Positions 1 through 9,502 of a stretch of 64,000 bases of DNA are shown here, piece by piece. Each line of letters begins with the position of its first letter. The first letter of the stretch is position 1. This DNA comes from Saprospiraceae bacterium. GTDB lineage: Bacteria > Bacteroidota > Bacteroidia > Chitinophagales > Saprospiraceae. The notes under the pieces were generated by a model. That model worked only from the letters and a program-made list of their open reading frames with translations, did no database searches and was not told the DNA's origin. The stretch covers positions 123,128-187,127 of the forward strand of contig JAQXDE010000005.1 of assembly GCA_029251525.1 (NCBI GenBank), given 5' to 3'. The translations under genes and the position numbers were made by a program.

Positions 1-1
1 A

Positions 2-3000
2 AATACGGCTAGTGGACTTTTAACTTTTAAAGAAGCACAGGTAGAAGGAAATGCGGGTGTAGCGGAAATGAATTATCCAGTTAATATTGCTGTAAGCCCC
101 GCTGGAGATCAAGTATATATAGCTTCTAGTGGAAGTGGTGCTGCTGTAATTTTTAAAACAGAAAATGATGGTGGTTTAAGTTTTACTGAAAGCCAGCAGA
201 GTGGGACAGGTGGTGTAACTGGTTTAGGGAAGCCATATTCTATTACAGTTAGTCCTGATGGTAAAAATGTTTATGCAGCAACTTTTGATGATAACTCAGT
301 AGTTATGTTTTCAAGATCTGAAACGACTGGTGATTTAACATACATTGATATGCTTCAGGATGGTGAGAATGGAGTGGATGGATTATATCGAGCATATTCC
401 ATTACAGTTAGTCCTGATGGTAAACATGCTTACGCAACTGGAAATAATGATGACGCCTTGGTTATTTTTGATCGTGATGAAATAACTGGGGAACTTACTT
501 TTGTAGAGAAAATAAAAGATAATATCGCAGGGGTAGATGGATTGAATGGTGCACGATTTGTAACATTAAGTGATGACGGAAATTATGTCTATGTGGCAGC
601 ATACTATGATGATGCGATTTCAGTTTTTGCCAGAAATGCAGCTACAGGGGAGTTATCTTATATCCAATTGTTAAAAGATGGAGTCAATGGGGTAGATGGA
701 TTGAATGGAGTTAATTCGCTTGCAATTTCTGCTGATGGGAATTTTGCTTATGCAACAGGTTATGCAGATGATGCTATTGTCTCTTTTTCAAGAGATCCGG
801 TAGACGGTACTTTGGTTTTTATTGAGCAATATAAAAATGGGTTAAATAATGTAAACGGCTTGAATGGGGCACATTCAGCTATACTAAGTTCTGATGGAAA
901 AAGTCTATATGCATGTGGATATAATGATAATTCAGTTTCTGCATTTAGTAGAAATTCTTCAACAGGTAAATTGACATTTGTTGAAATGTATAAAGATGGA
1001 GTCAATGGAATAGATGGCTTAACTGGGGCAAGAGCTGTGGCATTAAATCCAGATGGAACACATTTTTATGCAGTAAGTGGTGGAGAAAATGCAATTGTTT
1101 TATTTGAAAGAGACGAAAGTTCTAGTGCTTTAACCTATCAGTTTAAATATGAGGATGGAATAGATAATGTTAATGGATTATCAGGAGCTAGAATGGTAGC
1201 GCTTGATCCTCATGGACGTCACATATACGTTGCAGGTGCAGATGATGATGCCATTGCAGTTTTTAGTTGTACTTATTTTGAAAATATGATGGAAGAAATC
1301 TGTCAAGGAGGAAGTGTTACAATTGGAAACAATGTATATACAGAGTCAGGAGTTTATGATGATGTTTTATCAGATACATATGGATGTATAAGTCATGTTA
1401 CCTTGGATTTGACTGTTTTGGAAACCTCAGAAAGCTTGAACGAAACTATTTGTTTTGGAGAAACTTATGAATTAGGAGGTCAGATTTTGACTGAAAGCGG
1501 AACCTACCAAAATACAATAACGAATATTTTAGGTTGTGAAATTAATACAACACTGAACTTGACAGTTTCCAATGAAAACAGCACGCCTATGGTTGCTGAG
1601 ATTTGTCAAGGCGATACGTATAATGTAGGCGCAAATTCATTTTTCGAAACTGGTGTTTATGAAAATATATTGACTGCAAGTTCAGGATGCGATAGTGTCG
1701 TACTTTTAGAATTGACTGTCAGTCCAACTTCATTTAATGATAATATTTCGATTTGTTTTGGAGATCAATATACATTTGGTAATCAAACTTTAAATTCAAG
1801 TGGAACTTACCAAGAGACTTTCGCTTCAAATAATGGATGTGATAGTGTAGTCACTTTACAACTTGCCATAGTAAGCTCATTTTTTGAAAATGTTAACCAA
1901 ACGATTTGTGAGGGGGGAAGTTATTCCATAGGAAATTCAACTTATACAGAAGCTGGGACTTATATGAATACGTTAACTTCGACAAGTGGATGTGATAGTG
2001 TGGTGACTTTAAATTTATCAGTTGAACAGGATATTTCAGTTCTAGTCAATGAGACTATTTGCGAAGGAGAAGAATACCTTTTCAATGGAACGAATTTAAC
2101 AGAAACTGGACTTTATTCGGAAACACTTGCTACAGTAGGAGGATGTGACAGTACTGTTTCAGTCAATTTAACGGTTCTTCCTGGGGTGCCACCAATCTTA
2201 AATGAAGTAATTTGTGAAGGTGAGTCCTATAACTTTGGAAATAATGTTTATACAGAAAGCGGAATTTATATAAGTTCATTCAGTAGTCCAAATGGATGTG
2301 AAACTTTAGTGACGTTGACCTTAAGTGTTCAAATAGCGCAGGAGGTATCAATAGAGCAAACCATTTGTGAAGGTGACCAATATCCATTTGGTTCTCAATT
2401 GTTATCTGATGCAGGAACCTTTGTAGGTAATTTCAATACTTTAAGTGGATGTGATAGCATAGTTACTTTGACATTAAATGTGAATCCAGTTCAAGAATAC
2501 GAATTATTTGAAACCATTTGTAAAGATGAAACTTATATAATCGGGAGTGAAACCTATACTTATACAGGAACTTTTGAGAATACTTTAATTTCATTAGTAA
2601 CTGGATGTGATAGTGTAATTACATTAAACTTGACTGTAGTTGATATCAATGGTGGCGCACTTATCACCAATGATGATGGAACAGGAATTGGGGCGATTAA
2701 TATGACGGTAAGTAATGGAACACCACCATATACTTTTGAGTGGAATAATGGTGCTGATACGGAAGATCTATCAGGATTGACTGATGGAACTTATGAAGTT
2801 GTAGTGAGTGATGCTAACGGATGTAGTGAAACATTCTCATTCACAGTTGATAATTCAACAGGTATTTTTAGTCCTGCATCAACTGTAACCTTTGGAGCAA
2901 CAGTTCATCCAAATCCTGCACCGACAAATGGTGAATTGAAGATCTCAATTTCTAATAATCAAGATCAAGTTTTCGAATTCAGGTTATTTGATTCCGTTGG

Positions 3001-3145
3001 AAAAATGATTGAAAATAAAAAAGTACAAATGAATGTAGGAGAGCAAGTGCAAAGATTTACAACACCTCAAAATACTGGATTGTACTACTTACAAGTAATT
3101 AATGAGAATCAAGAAACGAAGAGTTTAAAAATAATTATTCACTAG
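2..3145 (+). CDS. T9SS-sorted surface protein with propeller and Cys-pair repeats, 5'-truncated by window edge
   Basis: The frame is open from the first bases of the window, and the residues before the first internal ATG (68) continue the repeat pattern, so the true start lies outside. Seen in order: eight repeats of about 53 residues (to about 1275), each with GVDGLNGA, SPDG, a YA motif, DDAI and TGELT, resembling a lactonase-type beta-propeller; nine repeats of about 55 residues (about 1290-2640), each with one Cys in an ICEG-like motif and one in GCDSVVTLNL; one SprB-like repeat (about 2650-2860, GTPPYTFEW then DGTYEVVVSDANGC); and a type A T9SS C-terminal sorting domain (from about 2900, HPNPA, ending in KSLKIIIH). 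Known of the family: such proteins are exported by the Por/T9SS machinery and anchored to or released from the cell surface. An adhesive or binding role is inference. A hairpin terminator follows. Confidence 0.9.
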   Translation, partial: NTASGLLTFKEAQVEGNAGVAEMNYPVNIAVSPAGDQVYIASSGSGAAVIFKTENDGGLSFTESQQSGTGGVTGLGKPYSITVSPDGKNVYAATFDDNSVVMFSRSETTGDLTYIDMLQDGENGVDGLYRAYSITVSPDGKHAYATGNNDDALVIFDRDEITGELTFVEKIKDNIAGVDGLNGARFVTLSDDGNYVYVAAYYDDAISVFARNAATGELSYIQLLKDGVNGVDGLNGVNSLAISADGNFAYATGYADDAIVSFSRDPVDGTLVFIEQYKNGLNNVNGLNGAHSAILSSDGKSLYACGYNDNSVSAFSRNSSTGKLTFVEMYKDGVNGIDGLTGARAVALNPDGTHFYAVSGGENAIVLFERDESSSALTYQFKYEDGIDNVNGLSGARMVALDPHGRHIYVAGADDDAIAVFSCTYFENMMEEICQGGSVTIGNNVYTESGVYDDVLSDTYGCISHVTLDLTVLETSESLNETICFGETYELGGQILTESGTYQNTITNILGCEINTTLNLTVSNENSTPMVAEICQGDTYNVGANSFFETGVYENILTASSGCDSVVLLELTVSPTSFNDNISICFGDQYTFGNQTLNSSGTYQETFASNNGCDSVVTLQLAIVSSFFENVNQTICEGGSYSIGNSTYTEAGTYMNTLTSTSGCDSVVTLNLSVEQDISVLVNETICEGEEYLFNGTNLTETGLYSETLATVGGCDSTVSVNLTVLPGVPPILNEVICEGESYNFGNNVYTESGIYISSFSSPNGCETLVTLTLSVQIAQEVSIEQTICEGDQYPFGSQLLSDAGTFVGNFNTLSGCDSIVTLTLNVNPVQEYELFETICKDETYIIGSETYTYTGTFENTLISLVTGCDSVITLNLTVVDINGGALITNDDGTGIGAINMTVSNGTPPYTFEWNNGADTEDLSGLTDGTYEVVVSDANGCSETFSFTVDNSTGIFSPASTVTFGATVHPNPAPTNGELKISISNNQDQVFEFRLFDSVGKMIENKKVQMNVGEQVQRFTTPQNTGLYYLQVINENQETKSLKIIIH

Positions 3146-3170
3146 TGTTTTGATTTTTTGAAAAATAAAA

Positions 3171-3207
3171 AAGGCGACTTGAATTCATTTTCAAGTCGCC
3201 TTTTTTT
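3171..3207. terminator. Bidirectional hairpin terminator
   Basis: Perfect 13-bp stem (AAGGCGACTTGAA at 3171-3183, complement at 3190-3202) with a T-run after it on the plus strand and an A-run before it. It lies between two convergent genes and can serve both. Confidence 0.85.
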
Positions 3208-3217
3208 GTAAAAAAGA

Positions 3218-5157
3218 TCACGGTCGATCCTCTCCTAAAATCACTAGTTTCATTTTATCCGCCCGCACTATTTTTTTATAAAATTTTAATAAATCATCAT
3301 ATCGTTCCGCAGGGTAAGTATTTTTATTAAACTTCAAAGTCCGTGCATATGTAATTTGATTTCCTTCCTTCGATACAGTTGCAGCATATGATCCAAAGTC
3401 AGATTCAAAACTCACCGATTCTGGCAAATGTTCCACTTTGTAATAACTCGGGACTTCATAAATGATTTCGTCTGTATCAATAAAAGCCATATTAATGACC
3501 ACCTCTGTTTTTCTATCTTTAACTCTAGGTGGTGTTTTTTTATTTTTATTCAAAATATTAAGAGGAATGAAAATTCGTTTTCCACTCACCGAGGCATAAT
3601 TTTTTATTTCTAAATTTATTTCTTCTGTTGCTTCTGGAATTCTGCTTTTTACCTGAGCATATTTGAAGTCTTTGATTTCTATATTTGGAATGTCGAGCAT
3701 TTGGAATATAATCTCTTCTTGCTCTTTTTTATTTTGTGAAAATTGAAATTGAACATTTTCATATTGCAGTCCTCGATATTTTGTAACAATGTTTGCACGT
3801 GCATTTCCTTTTGCATCTATTTTTACTTTAGCCATTCGATTTTGAGTATTGACCTCTTGTGGATATCGAGTTGTTCTAACTATTTTTCCACCATCTTCAG
3901 TAATCAATAATGCATTCTTATCATCTATACCTGACCCCATAAATCCAAAGGGTTGATTTTGGCTAGTACATTCAAGCCAAATAGTATCGTTTTCTAATGG
4001 CACACAAAGAATTTGATGATTTGCATAAACCATTTCAGGGAAACTAGGGTCGTGCGAAACGGTTCCTCGGTCAGCTCGAATTTCTGCATTATAAGCTTTA
4101 ATTCCTGCTGCTTTTAGCATAGCTAAAGTATAATTACTCAAAGCTTTACAATCTCCATAGCCAGTTTCATCGACTTCCGAAGCAGGAAAGGGTTGCCAAC
4201 CACCAATACCTAATTGAATGCTAATGTAACGAGTTTTAGATTGCATGTATTCGTAAATTTTCTTTACTTTTTCTTCGTCGTTCTCAATTCCATGAGCAAG
4301 TTGAGCGCACTTTTGAGCAGTTTTTGAGGGTAGTTCATCTCTTCCTTTTTCGAGAGAGTAAAGCCATTTTCCATAATCTTTCCAAGTGGACATATTTCCT
4401 GCATATCCATCATATTCAAATTCAATTGGTGCAAAAAAAATGATTGGAAAAAAATACCTAGGTTCAGGACTTAATGGTTCTGAATCAATCGCTTGGAAGT
4501 TTTCCATTTTCCAAGTATAAGTTTTCATGTTATCTTCGGAAATAATTTCTGGTTTGCTAGAGTAATTTTTCACGTTATAGCGCATACCTAATTTAGTTGG
4601 AATCTTGGCGATATACATGGATTGTTCTACAGATATTTTATACCTTGGTATTGGATACCATGTAGGGTAACTAAGTAAACCTGAAAAAGAAATCTCAAAC
4701 TCAAATTCTACGGTGAAAGGATAATTGTTTTGAGCTACCTCGATATATTTTATTCGTGAATCTGAAATTAATGTCCCCCTGAAACCGCACTCACATCATT
4801 AATTTCCTTCTTTTTTATTTTCTTGATTTGCTTTCCATCTTTATCATAGATAAATCCTTTAATTGATTTTATTTTTCTAAAATCATTATAGCCTTCTCTA
4901 AATTGAGCATGCTTATCTCCTTTACTATTAAGGATAGTAATCGCATATTTTCGAGTAACTGTTGCTTTCTTTTTTGACTTCAATTCGAAATAAGTATAGT
5001 CCATCCTAATCACCGCATTAGCGTTTTTTAATAACTCAGATGGAATTTTATGAATGGAATAATTAGTATCTCCAGAAGGGGTAGAACCATTTTTCGCTAG
5101 AGTGGAAAAATGAAATAACAATATATTTACAAAAACAAGGAAAACGTATTTTTTCAT
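3218..5157 (-). pseudogene. DUF3857/transglutaminase-like secreted protein, interrupted by a frameshift
   Basis: Two reading frames together make one DUF3857 protein of about 645 residues. The N-terminal part (5157 down to 4768) has a signal peptide, then the start of the DUF3857 domain ending ...NDVSAVSGG before H and a stop. The frame that continues the protein is open from just below 4796 and reads GTLISDSRIKYIEVAQNNY... through to 3218. Adding one base in the run of five C on the plus strand (4775-4779; G on the coding strand) joins them as SGGTLISDS. The C-terminal part holds a transglutaminase-like core with GYGDCKA (Cys), ANHQI (His) and WLECTSQ (Glu where Asp is usual). It lies downstream of a paralogue in the same orientation. 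Either a real null allele, a slippage-switched gene, or a homopolymer error in the assembly; the sequence alone cannot decide. Confidence 0.75.
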
Positions 5158-5218
5158 AACAATAATATTTTTTGGAAAAATAAACCTCGCTCTAAAAAAT
5201 AGAACAAGGAATTTTAAC

Positions 5219-7195
5219 TTACGATTTTTTCAAAACAATTTGTTCGCTATGTTTTTTTATAATCAAATTATAAAACTCTTTTAGCGCTTCGTATTCATCC
5301 CCCATAAACATCGTTTTTGTAATTTTGATTCGACTAATTACAGTAATCTTACCTCCGATTACTTTAGCACTATAGGAAAATAAAGTAGCCTTTTCTGGTA
5401 ATCCTATTGTGTTGCCTTCTGGCATAGATTCTACAACATACCCTTCTGGAACATCGAATTGGAACATATAAGTTTCTTCGATTGGAATGGCATAATCAAC
5501 GGGAAATTGTCGTTGTTTCATTTTGAATGGATTCTCCGAATAGGCGTTGTTAAGCATCGGATTTAAATAAATAAGATCGCCAGCTATTTCGGTTTTATCA
5601 TCAAGAGAAACTATATATTCCTCTTTGATAGATTTGTAGGAATCAATTACATTTTCAAATGTATGACTTTTGATAGTCAAACCTTCGTGCTTATTTTGAA
5701 GACTTTCAACAAATGCTTCTTCATTATCTGCTCGATCATATGCTTTTCTAAAGTTAATGGCTTGGTAGCCCGATTTAGTTTTTTTTATGGTTCCTTCCAA
5801 AGTTCCATCAGGAGTCATGGTTAGTTTATTTTGAATAACAGATTTATATTTCGCAAGAGGTTTTAAATTTTTAGTAAGTATTGTTTGTTCTTTTTTCAAT
5901 ACTATTGCTTCACCATTGAAACATCTTAAAGGTAAAATTCCTGCTGGACAATAATCATCTGTTGCATCTAAGTAAATCGTTTTTCCTTCCAATTGTACCG
6001 CAGCAATTACATAATTCAAATTATCAATTGAAGGGTGAGTTAATGGAAGCATCCCATTGTCACGAGTACTTAAAACGACAGGATCCACTTTGAAACCTGC
6101 CTTCCTCAAAGTGTAAATCAGGGCTAAATTAATATCTCCAGAATTTCCACTTTCTTCTTTTAAGACTTTAGCTATTCCTGTTCGGCTATATTTATTTTTT
6201 TGGCCATTCCACTTCATGTTTTTTTTGATATGCTCATAGATGCTAACCATTCTTTCTTCATCACTTCCACTTTCATATTGCTCAACAATATCAGCCATTT
6301 TAGCACTTCTTACTTTTTTCAAAGTTCCTCCGAAATATTTAAATTTCATTAAATCCTCTCTAATCTCCTCCCAAGATTTGGTATAATATTCTACTGCTCC
6401 AAAAGGAATTTGTATTGATTTTAATTCAAAATCTATTTTCGAAATATAGTTTTTATAAGGCCGCATGTAATTTTCTTTTTCAAAGGCAGGTAAATCTGTC
6501 ATTGCCCAACCTTCTGTAAAAACCCTAAAACCTTCCATGCTAGTTTCTTTTCTTTTTTTGATGTGAGGAGAAAAATAGCCAACCATGCTCTTATTAAAAG
6601 TAAAGAACTCTGGAATTTCAATATTGTATTCACTATATCTAGTTGGAACAGATTTTTGGAAATACCAGGGATTCATAGAGGAATAATAATCAGAAGCAAC
6701 ATTATATTTTAATTCAATGATAGAACCTTTTTTTACATTAGGCATAGTGATTTTTTTTACATCAAGATTATCATGAATTTCTTCTTTGATGATATCTTTT
6801 TTGGAAAATTTTACTCGATCAAATTTTCCATCTATCAGGTTATAGGTGTACCCTTTGACACCTTCAAGTTTCTCTTTGTTTCTGGTATTGTGATATAAAG
6901 GTGTTTCAAAAGTAGCCAAGTCAAATTCTGTATTGTCAAAAAACTGGATAGCAATATGTCTTTCCGTATTGAGTCGCAAACCGGAGTTTGGAAGGAAACG
7001 ATAATATGCAGTTCCATAATCAAATAAAACAACAGCATGTGCATCTGGGAATTTCTCGTCTATTGTTTTTTATAACTGTTTAAGACTGATCTTTCCGAAC
7101 TTTGGTTCTTTCTGAGTTTGAGAAAAAATAGAAGAAGAAAAAATAAAAAAAAGGGTAAAGGTTACTAATGTTTTGAGAATAGCTGATTTGTACAT
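5219..7195 (-). pseudogene. Second DUF3857/transglutaminase-like protein, with an in-frame TAA at codon 42
   Basis: From the ATG at 7195 the frame encodes a signal peptide (MYKSAILKTL... IFSQ) and KEPKFGKISLKQL, then TAA at 7072-7070, then in the same frame KTIDEKFPDAHAVVLFDYG... continuing without interruption to 5219. The residues on both sides fit one family N-terminus, so a single codon change separates this from an intact protein of 658 residues. No ATG lies between the stop and well inside the domain; a TTG at 6979 is the only nearby alternative start and would give a truncated protein without signal peptide. The transglutaminase Cys position is SGNSGDIN, with no Cys, so this paralogue probably was not a peptidase. 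Paired upstream of its broken neighbour (gap 61 bp), probably one transcription unit. Nonsense mutation is the simplest reading. Confidence 0.75.
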
Positions 7196-7350
7196 AGTTA
7201 CTTTTTGTTTGTTGGTTTTAAAAAAATGTTGTTTATTTTTAGGAAACGAAATGACAGGATTAAAAAAGGTCTTTAGTTTTCAAAAAGGAAAAATATTATT
7301 TTCAAAAATTAAAATGACCATATTTCTTAAATATTTCTAAAAAAAACAAG

Positions 7351-8685
7351 ATGAACCAATTCAAAAAACAATTTTTTACTTTTCTTTTTTGCTTAATGAT
7401 ACTGAATATTGGGTTTACCCAAATGCCTAATAATACAAATGATGAAATTTCAAAAAAGGAATTAAAACAAAAAATTGATGCACTAGCCAATCAAGTCGAA
7501 CCTAAAGTAATTGAGTGGAGAAGACATCTTCATCAAAATCCAGAATTATCGAATCGAGAATTTAAAACTGCAGAAAAAGTAGCAAAACATCTTCGTGAAT
7601 TAGGATTGGAAGTGAAAACAGGAATCGCACACACAGGTGTTGTCGGAATTTTAAAAGGCGGAAAACCTGGACCAACTGTAGCCTTACGGGCAGACATGGA
7701 TGCGCTTCCAGTAACCGAAAGAGTAGATATTCCTTTTGCATCAAAAGTAAAATCTACCTACAATGATATTGAAGTAGGAGTGATGCATGCTTGCGGTCAT
7801 GATACACATGTGGCGATGTTGATGGGAACTGCTGAGGTTTTGTCGAAAGTAAAAAAAGATATCAAGGGAACAGTTGTGTTTATTTTTCAGCCAGCAGAAG
7901 AAGGTGCACCACAGGGAGAAGAGGGTGGAGCGGAACTGATGGTAAAGGAGGGAGTTTTAGAGAACCCAAAAGTTGATGTCATTTTTGGATTGCATATTAA
8001 TTCAAAAACTGAGGTTGGGAAAATTGCCTACAAGCCAGGAGGTACTATGGCGGCAGTTGATCGTTTGGAAATTAAAGTAAAAGGCAAACAAACTCATGGG
8101 TCTACGCCATGGGCAGGGGTGGATCCAATAATGGCTTCTTCTCAAATTATAAGTGGTTTGCAAACTATTATAAGTCGTCAAACTGAATTGACAAAAGAAG
8201 GAGCAGTAATCAGTATCGGATTAATTCGAGGTGGAGTGAGAAGCAATATCATTCCAGAAGAAGTTGAATTGATTGGAACGATTCGAACTTTGGATGTTGA
8301 TATGCAGAGGATGATTCACGAAAAAATAAAACTAACTGCTACAAAAATAGCTGAAAGTTCAGGTGCAGTTGCAGATGTAAACATCATCACGGGTTACCCA
8401 ATTACTTTTAACGATATTGATTTGACTTCTCAAATGTTGCCAACGGTTCAGGAGGTAGCTGGAAAAGAAAATGTAAAATTAGTAGATGCTCGAACTGGGG
8501 CTGAGGATTTTTCATTTTATGCTCAAAAGGTTCCAGGTTTGTTTTTATTTCTAGGTGGTATGCCAAAAGGGCAGAATCCTGTTGAAGCTGCTTCTCACCA
8601 TACTCCTGATTTCTTCATTGATGAAAGTTCTATGAAGTTGGGTGTTCGAACACTTTGTAATTTGACGATTGATTATGTGAAATAG
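7351..8685 (+). CDS. M20-family amidohydrolase (N-acyl-amino-acid/hippurate hydrolase type), secreted
   Basis: A 444-residue zinc peptidase of the M20D group. Residues 1-23 form a signal peptide (hydrophobic FFTFLFCLMILNIGF). Family motifs are all present: RRHLHQNPELS at 57-67, RADMDALP at 113-120, the metal-binding HACGHDTH at 146-153, QPAEEG at 180-185 (catalytic and ligand Glu), HINS at 215-218, and TGAEDFSFY near 390. Members remove acyl groups from N-acyl amino acids or similar amides; the exact substrate cannot be read from sequence. The signal peptide places it in the periplasm, or exported without a T9SS domain. It is transcribed divergently from the broken DUF3857 pair, with no other gene in its unit. 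Confidence 0.9.
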   Translation: MNQFKKQFFTFLFCLMILNIGFTQMPNNTNDEISKKELKQKIDALANQVEPKVIEWRRHLHQNPELSNREFKTAEKVAKHLRELGLEVKTGIAHTGVVGILKGGKPGPTVALRADMDALPVTERVDIPFASKVKSTYNDIEVGVMHACGHDTHVAMLMGTAEVLSKVKKDIKGTVVFIFQPAEEGAPQGEEGGAELMVKEGVLENPKVDVIFGLHINSKTEVGKIAYKPGGTMAAVDRLEIKVKGKQTHGSTPWAGVDPIMASSQIISGLQTIISRQTELTKEGAVISIGLIRGGVRSNIIPEEVELIGTIRTLDVDMQRMIHEKIKLTATKIAESSGAVADVNIITGYPITFNDIDLTSQMLPTVQEVAGKENVKLVDARTGAEDFSFYAQKVPGLFLFLGGMPKGQNPVEAASHHTPDFFIDESSMKLGVRTLCNLTIDYVK

Positions 8686-8901
8686 TCTTTGTGAAAAATA
8701 ATCAGTTGTTAGGGAAATGGATTTGTAATTAACTTTTTATGGAAAAGTAATTTAGTATTTAATGGTTGCTTAATTCGATTTCTAGCTATTTATGTCATCG
8801 TTCAAATCAATTAATTTTTCATTTAAAGTTTATTACACCTAGAAACTTCTTTGATATAAAAAATACCACCATGAGGGTATTTAAGGCTGAAATGTATAGT
8901 T

Positions 8902-9015
8902 TATCTTTGTATAAAGCTAGGAAACCCATTCAAATAAATTCTGCTAAACGCAGAAAACTAATCTGTTTACCCTCTCGAAATCAATAAAACCTGTTGGTTC
9001 TATAGGTTTTCCTGT
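8902..9015 (+). ncRNA. Candidate small RNA A with its own promoter
   Basis: A perfect Bacteroidota -7 element, TATCTTTG, at 8902-8909 points into a stretch with no convincing gene. The predicted transcript (from about 8914) can close on itself: GGAAACC near its 5' end pairs with GGTTTTCC at about 9005-9012, enclosing a CTGC/GCAG hairpin (about 8941-8952). AAAACCT (8986-8992) can instead pair with AGGTTTT (9004-9010). The size of about 100 nt and the end-closing stem would suit a 6S-like RNA, but I cannot match it to a family. Function unknown. Confidence 0.3.
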
Positions 9016-9063
9016 CTCAAAAAAACGTTTTTAATTATTTTAGTCTAAAAATAGTCGAGTAAT

Positions 9064-9184
9064 TAAATTTGTCAAAATATAAAATCGTAAAATATTTTAT
9101 GTTTAAAGGAGTTAACGATTAAGAATTTTTGGAACAGTTTAGTTGGGAAAAGCCTTCACATTTTTTTGTGGAGGCTTTCTTTTA
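9064..9184 (+). ncRNA. Candidate short transcript B: promoter followed by a terminator
   Basis: A second perfect -7 element, TAAATTTG, at 9064-9071 is followed after about 80 nt by a hairpin (AAGCCTTCAC at 9150-9159, GTGGAGGCTT at 9168-9177, one mismatch) and a T-rich tail. Nothing between them reads as a convincing protein. It may be a short RNA or the remains of one. Confidence 0.25.
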
Positions 9185-9257
9185 ATATATTAAAGAGAAA
9201 AAATTTAAATTAAAAGTAAAAAAACTTGCAATAAAAGTAAAAAAAGTACAACTTATA

Positions 9258-9467
9258 AGCAGCAAACGGTGACATTATACCGTTTAAATTCAGGAAGCTC
9301 GAAATAAAGGTTGCCTTAGGCAGATCTCACGAGTTTCTAAGTTGTCATAATTTTAATCCTATGTTAGTTAAGAAGAGTTAGAATCAGTTCGGCTGCTAGC
9401 AAATCTAATCTAAGATGACAAAAAAACGCTAAAGCAGTTCACCAATATGGATGAGCTGCTTTTTTAT
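9258..9467 (+). ncRNA. Candidate structured RNA C with an intrinsic terminator
   Basis: Several helices can form in about 165 nt: AAACGGT (9264-9270) with ACCGTTT (9279-9285); GAAGCTCG (9294-9301) with CGAGTTTC (9330-9337), capped by TGCC-TTA-GGCA (9312-9322); TTGTCAT (9342-9348) with ATGACAA (9415-9421); and AGCAGC (9258-9263) with GCTGCT (9392-9397), which crosses the previous helix and would make a pseudoknot. A terminator follows: AAAGCAGTTCA (9431-9441) with TGAGCTGCTTT (9452-9462) and a T-run. A weak promoter (TTG at 9226-9228, 19 nt, TACAACTT) lies upstream. There is no open frame of note. It does not look like tmRNA, RNase P or SRP RNA. Confidence 0.4.
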
Positions 9468-9502
9468 TTTTTTTAAACATTTATCTATTTGATCAATTTA
9501 AA

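Noticed and set aside
5219..7195. Stop-codon readthrough or altered genetic code for the TAA in the DUF3857 gene
   Set aside because: TAA ends many intact genes in this window, so general reassignment is excluded; no recoding signal was recognised.
8766..8987. A 73-residue open frame on the plus strand
   Set aside because: No family resemblance, odd composition, and it overlaps the promoter and body of small RNA candidate A.
9258..9467. tmRNA, RNase P RNA or SRP RNA for candidate C
   Set aside because: No tRNA-like T-arm or CCA end, no RNase P core words, and no SRP GGAA-tetraloop domain.
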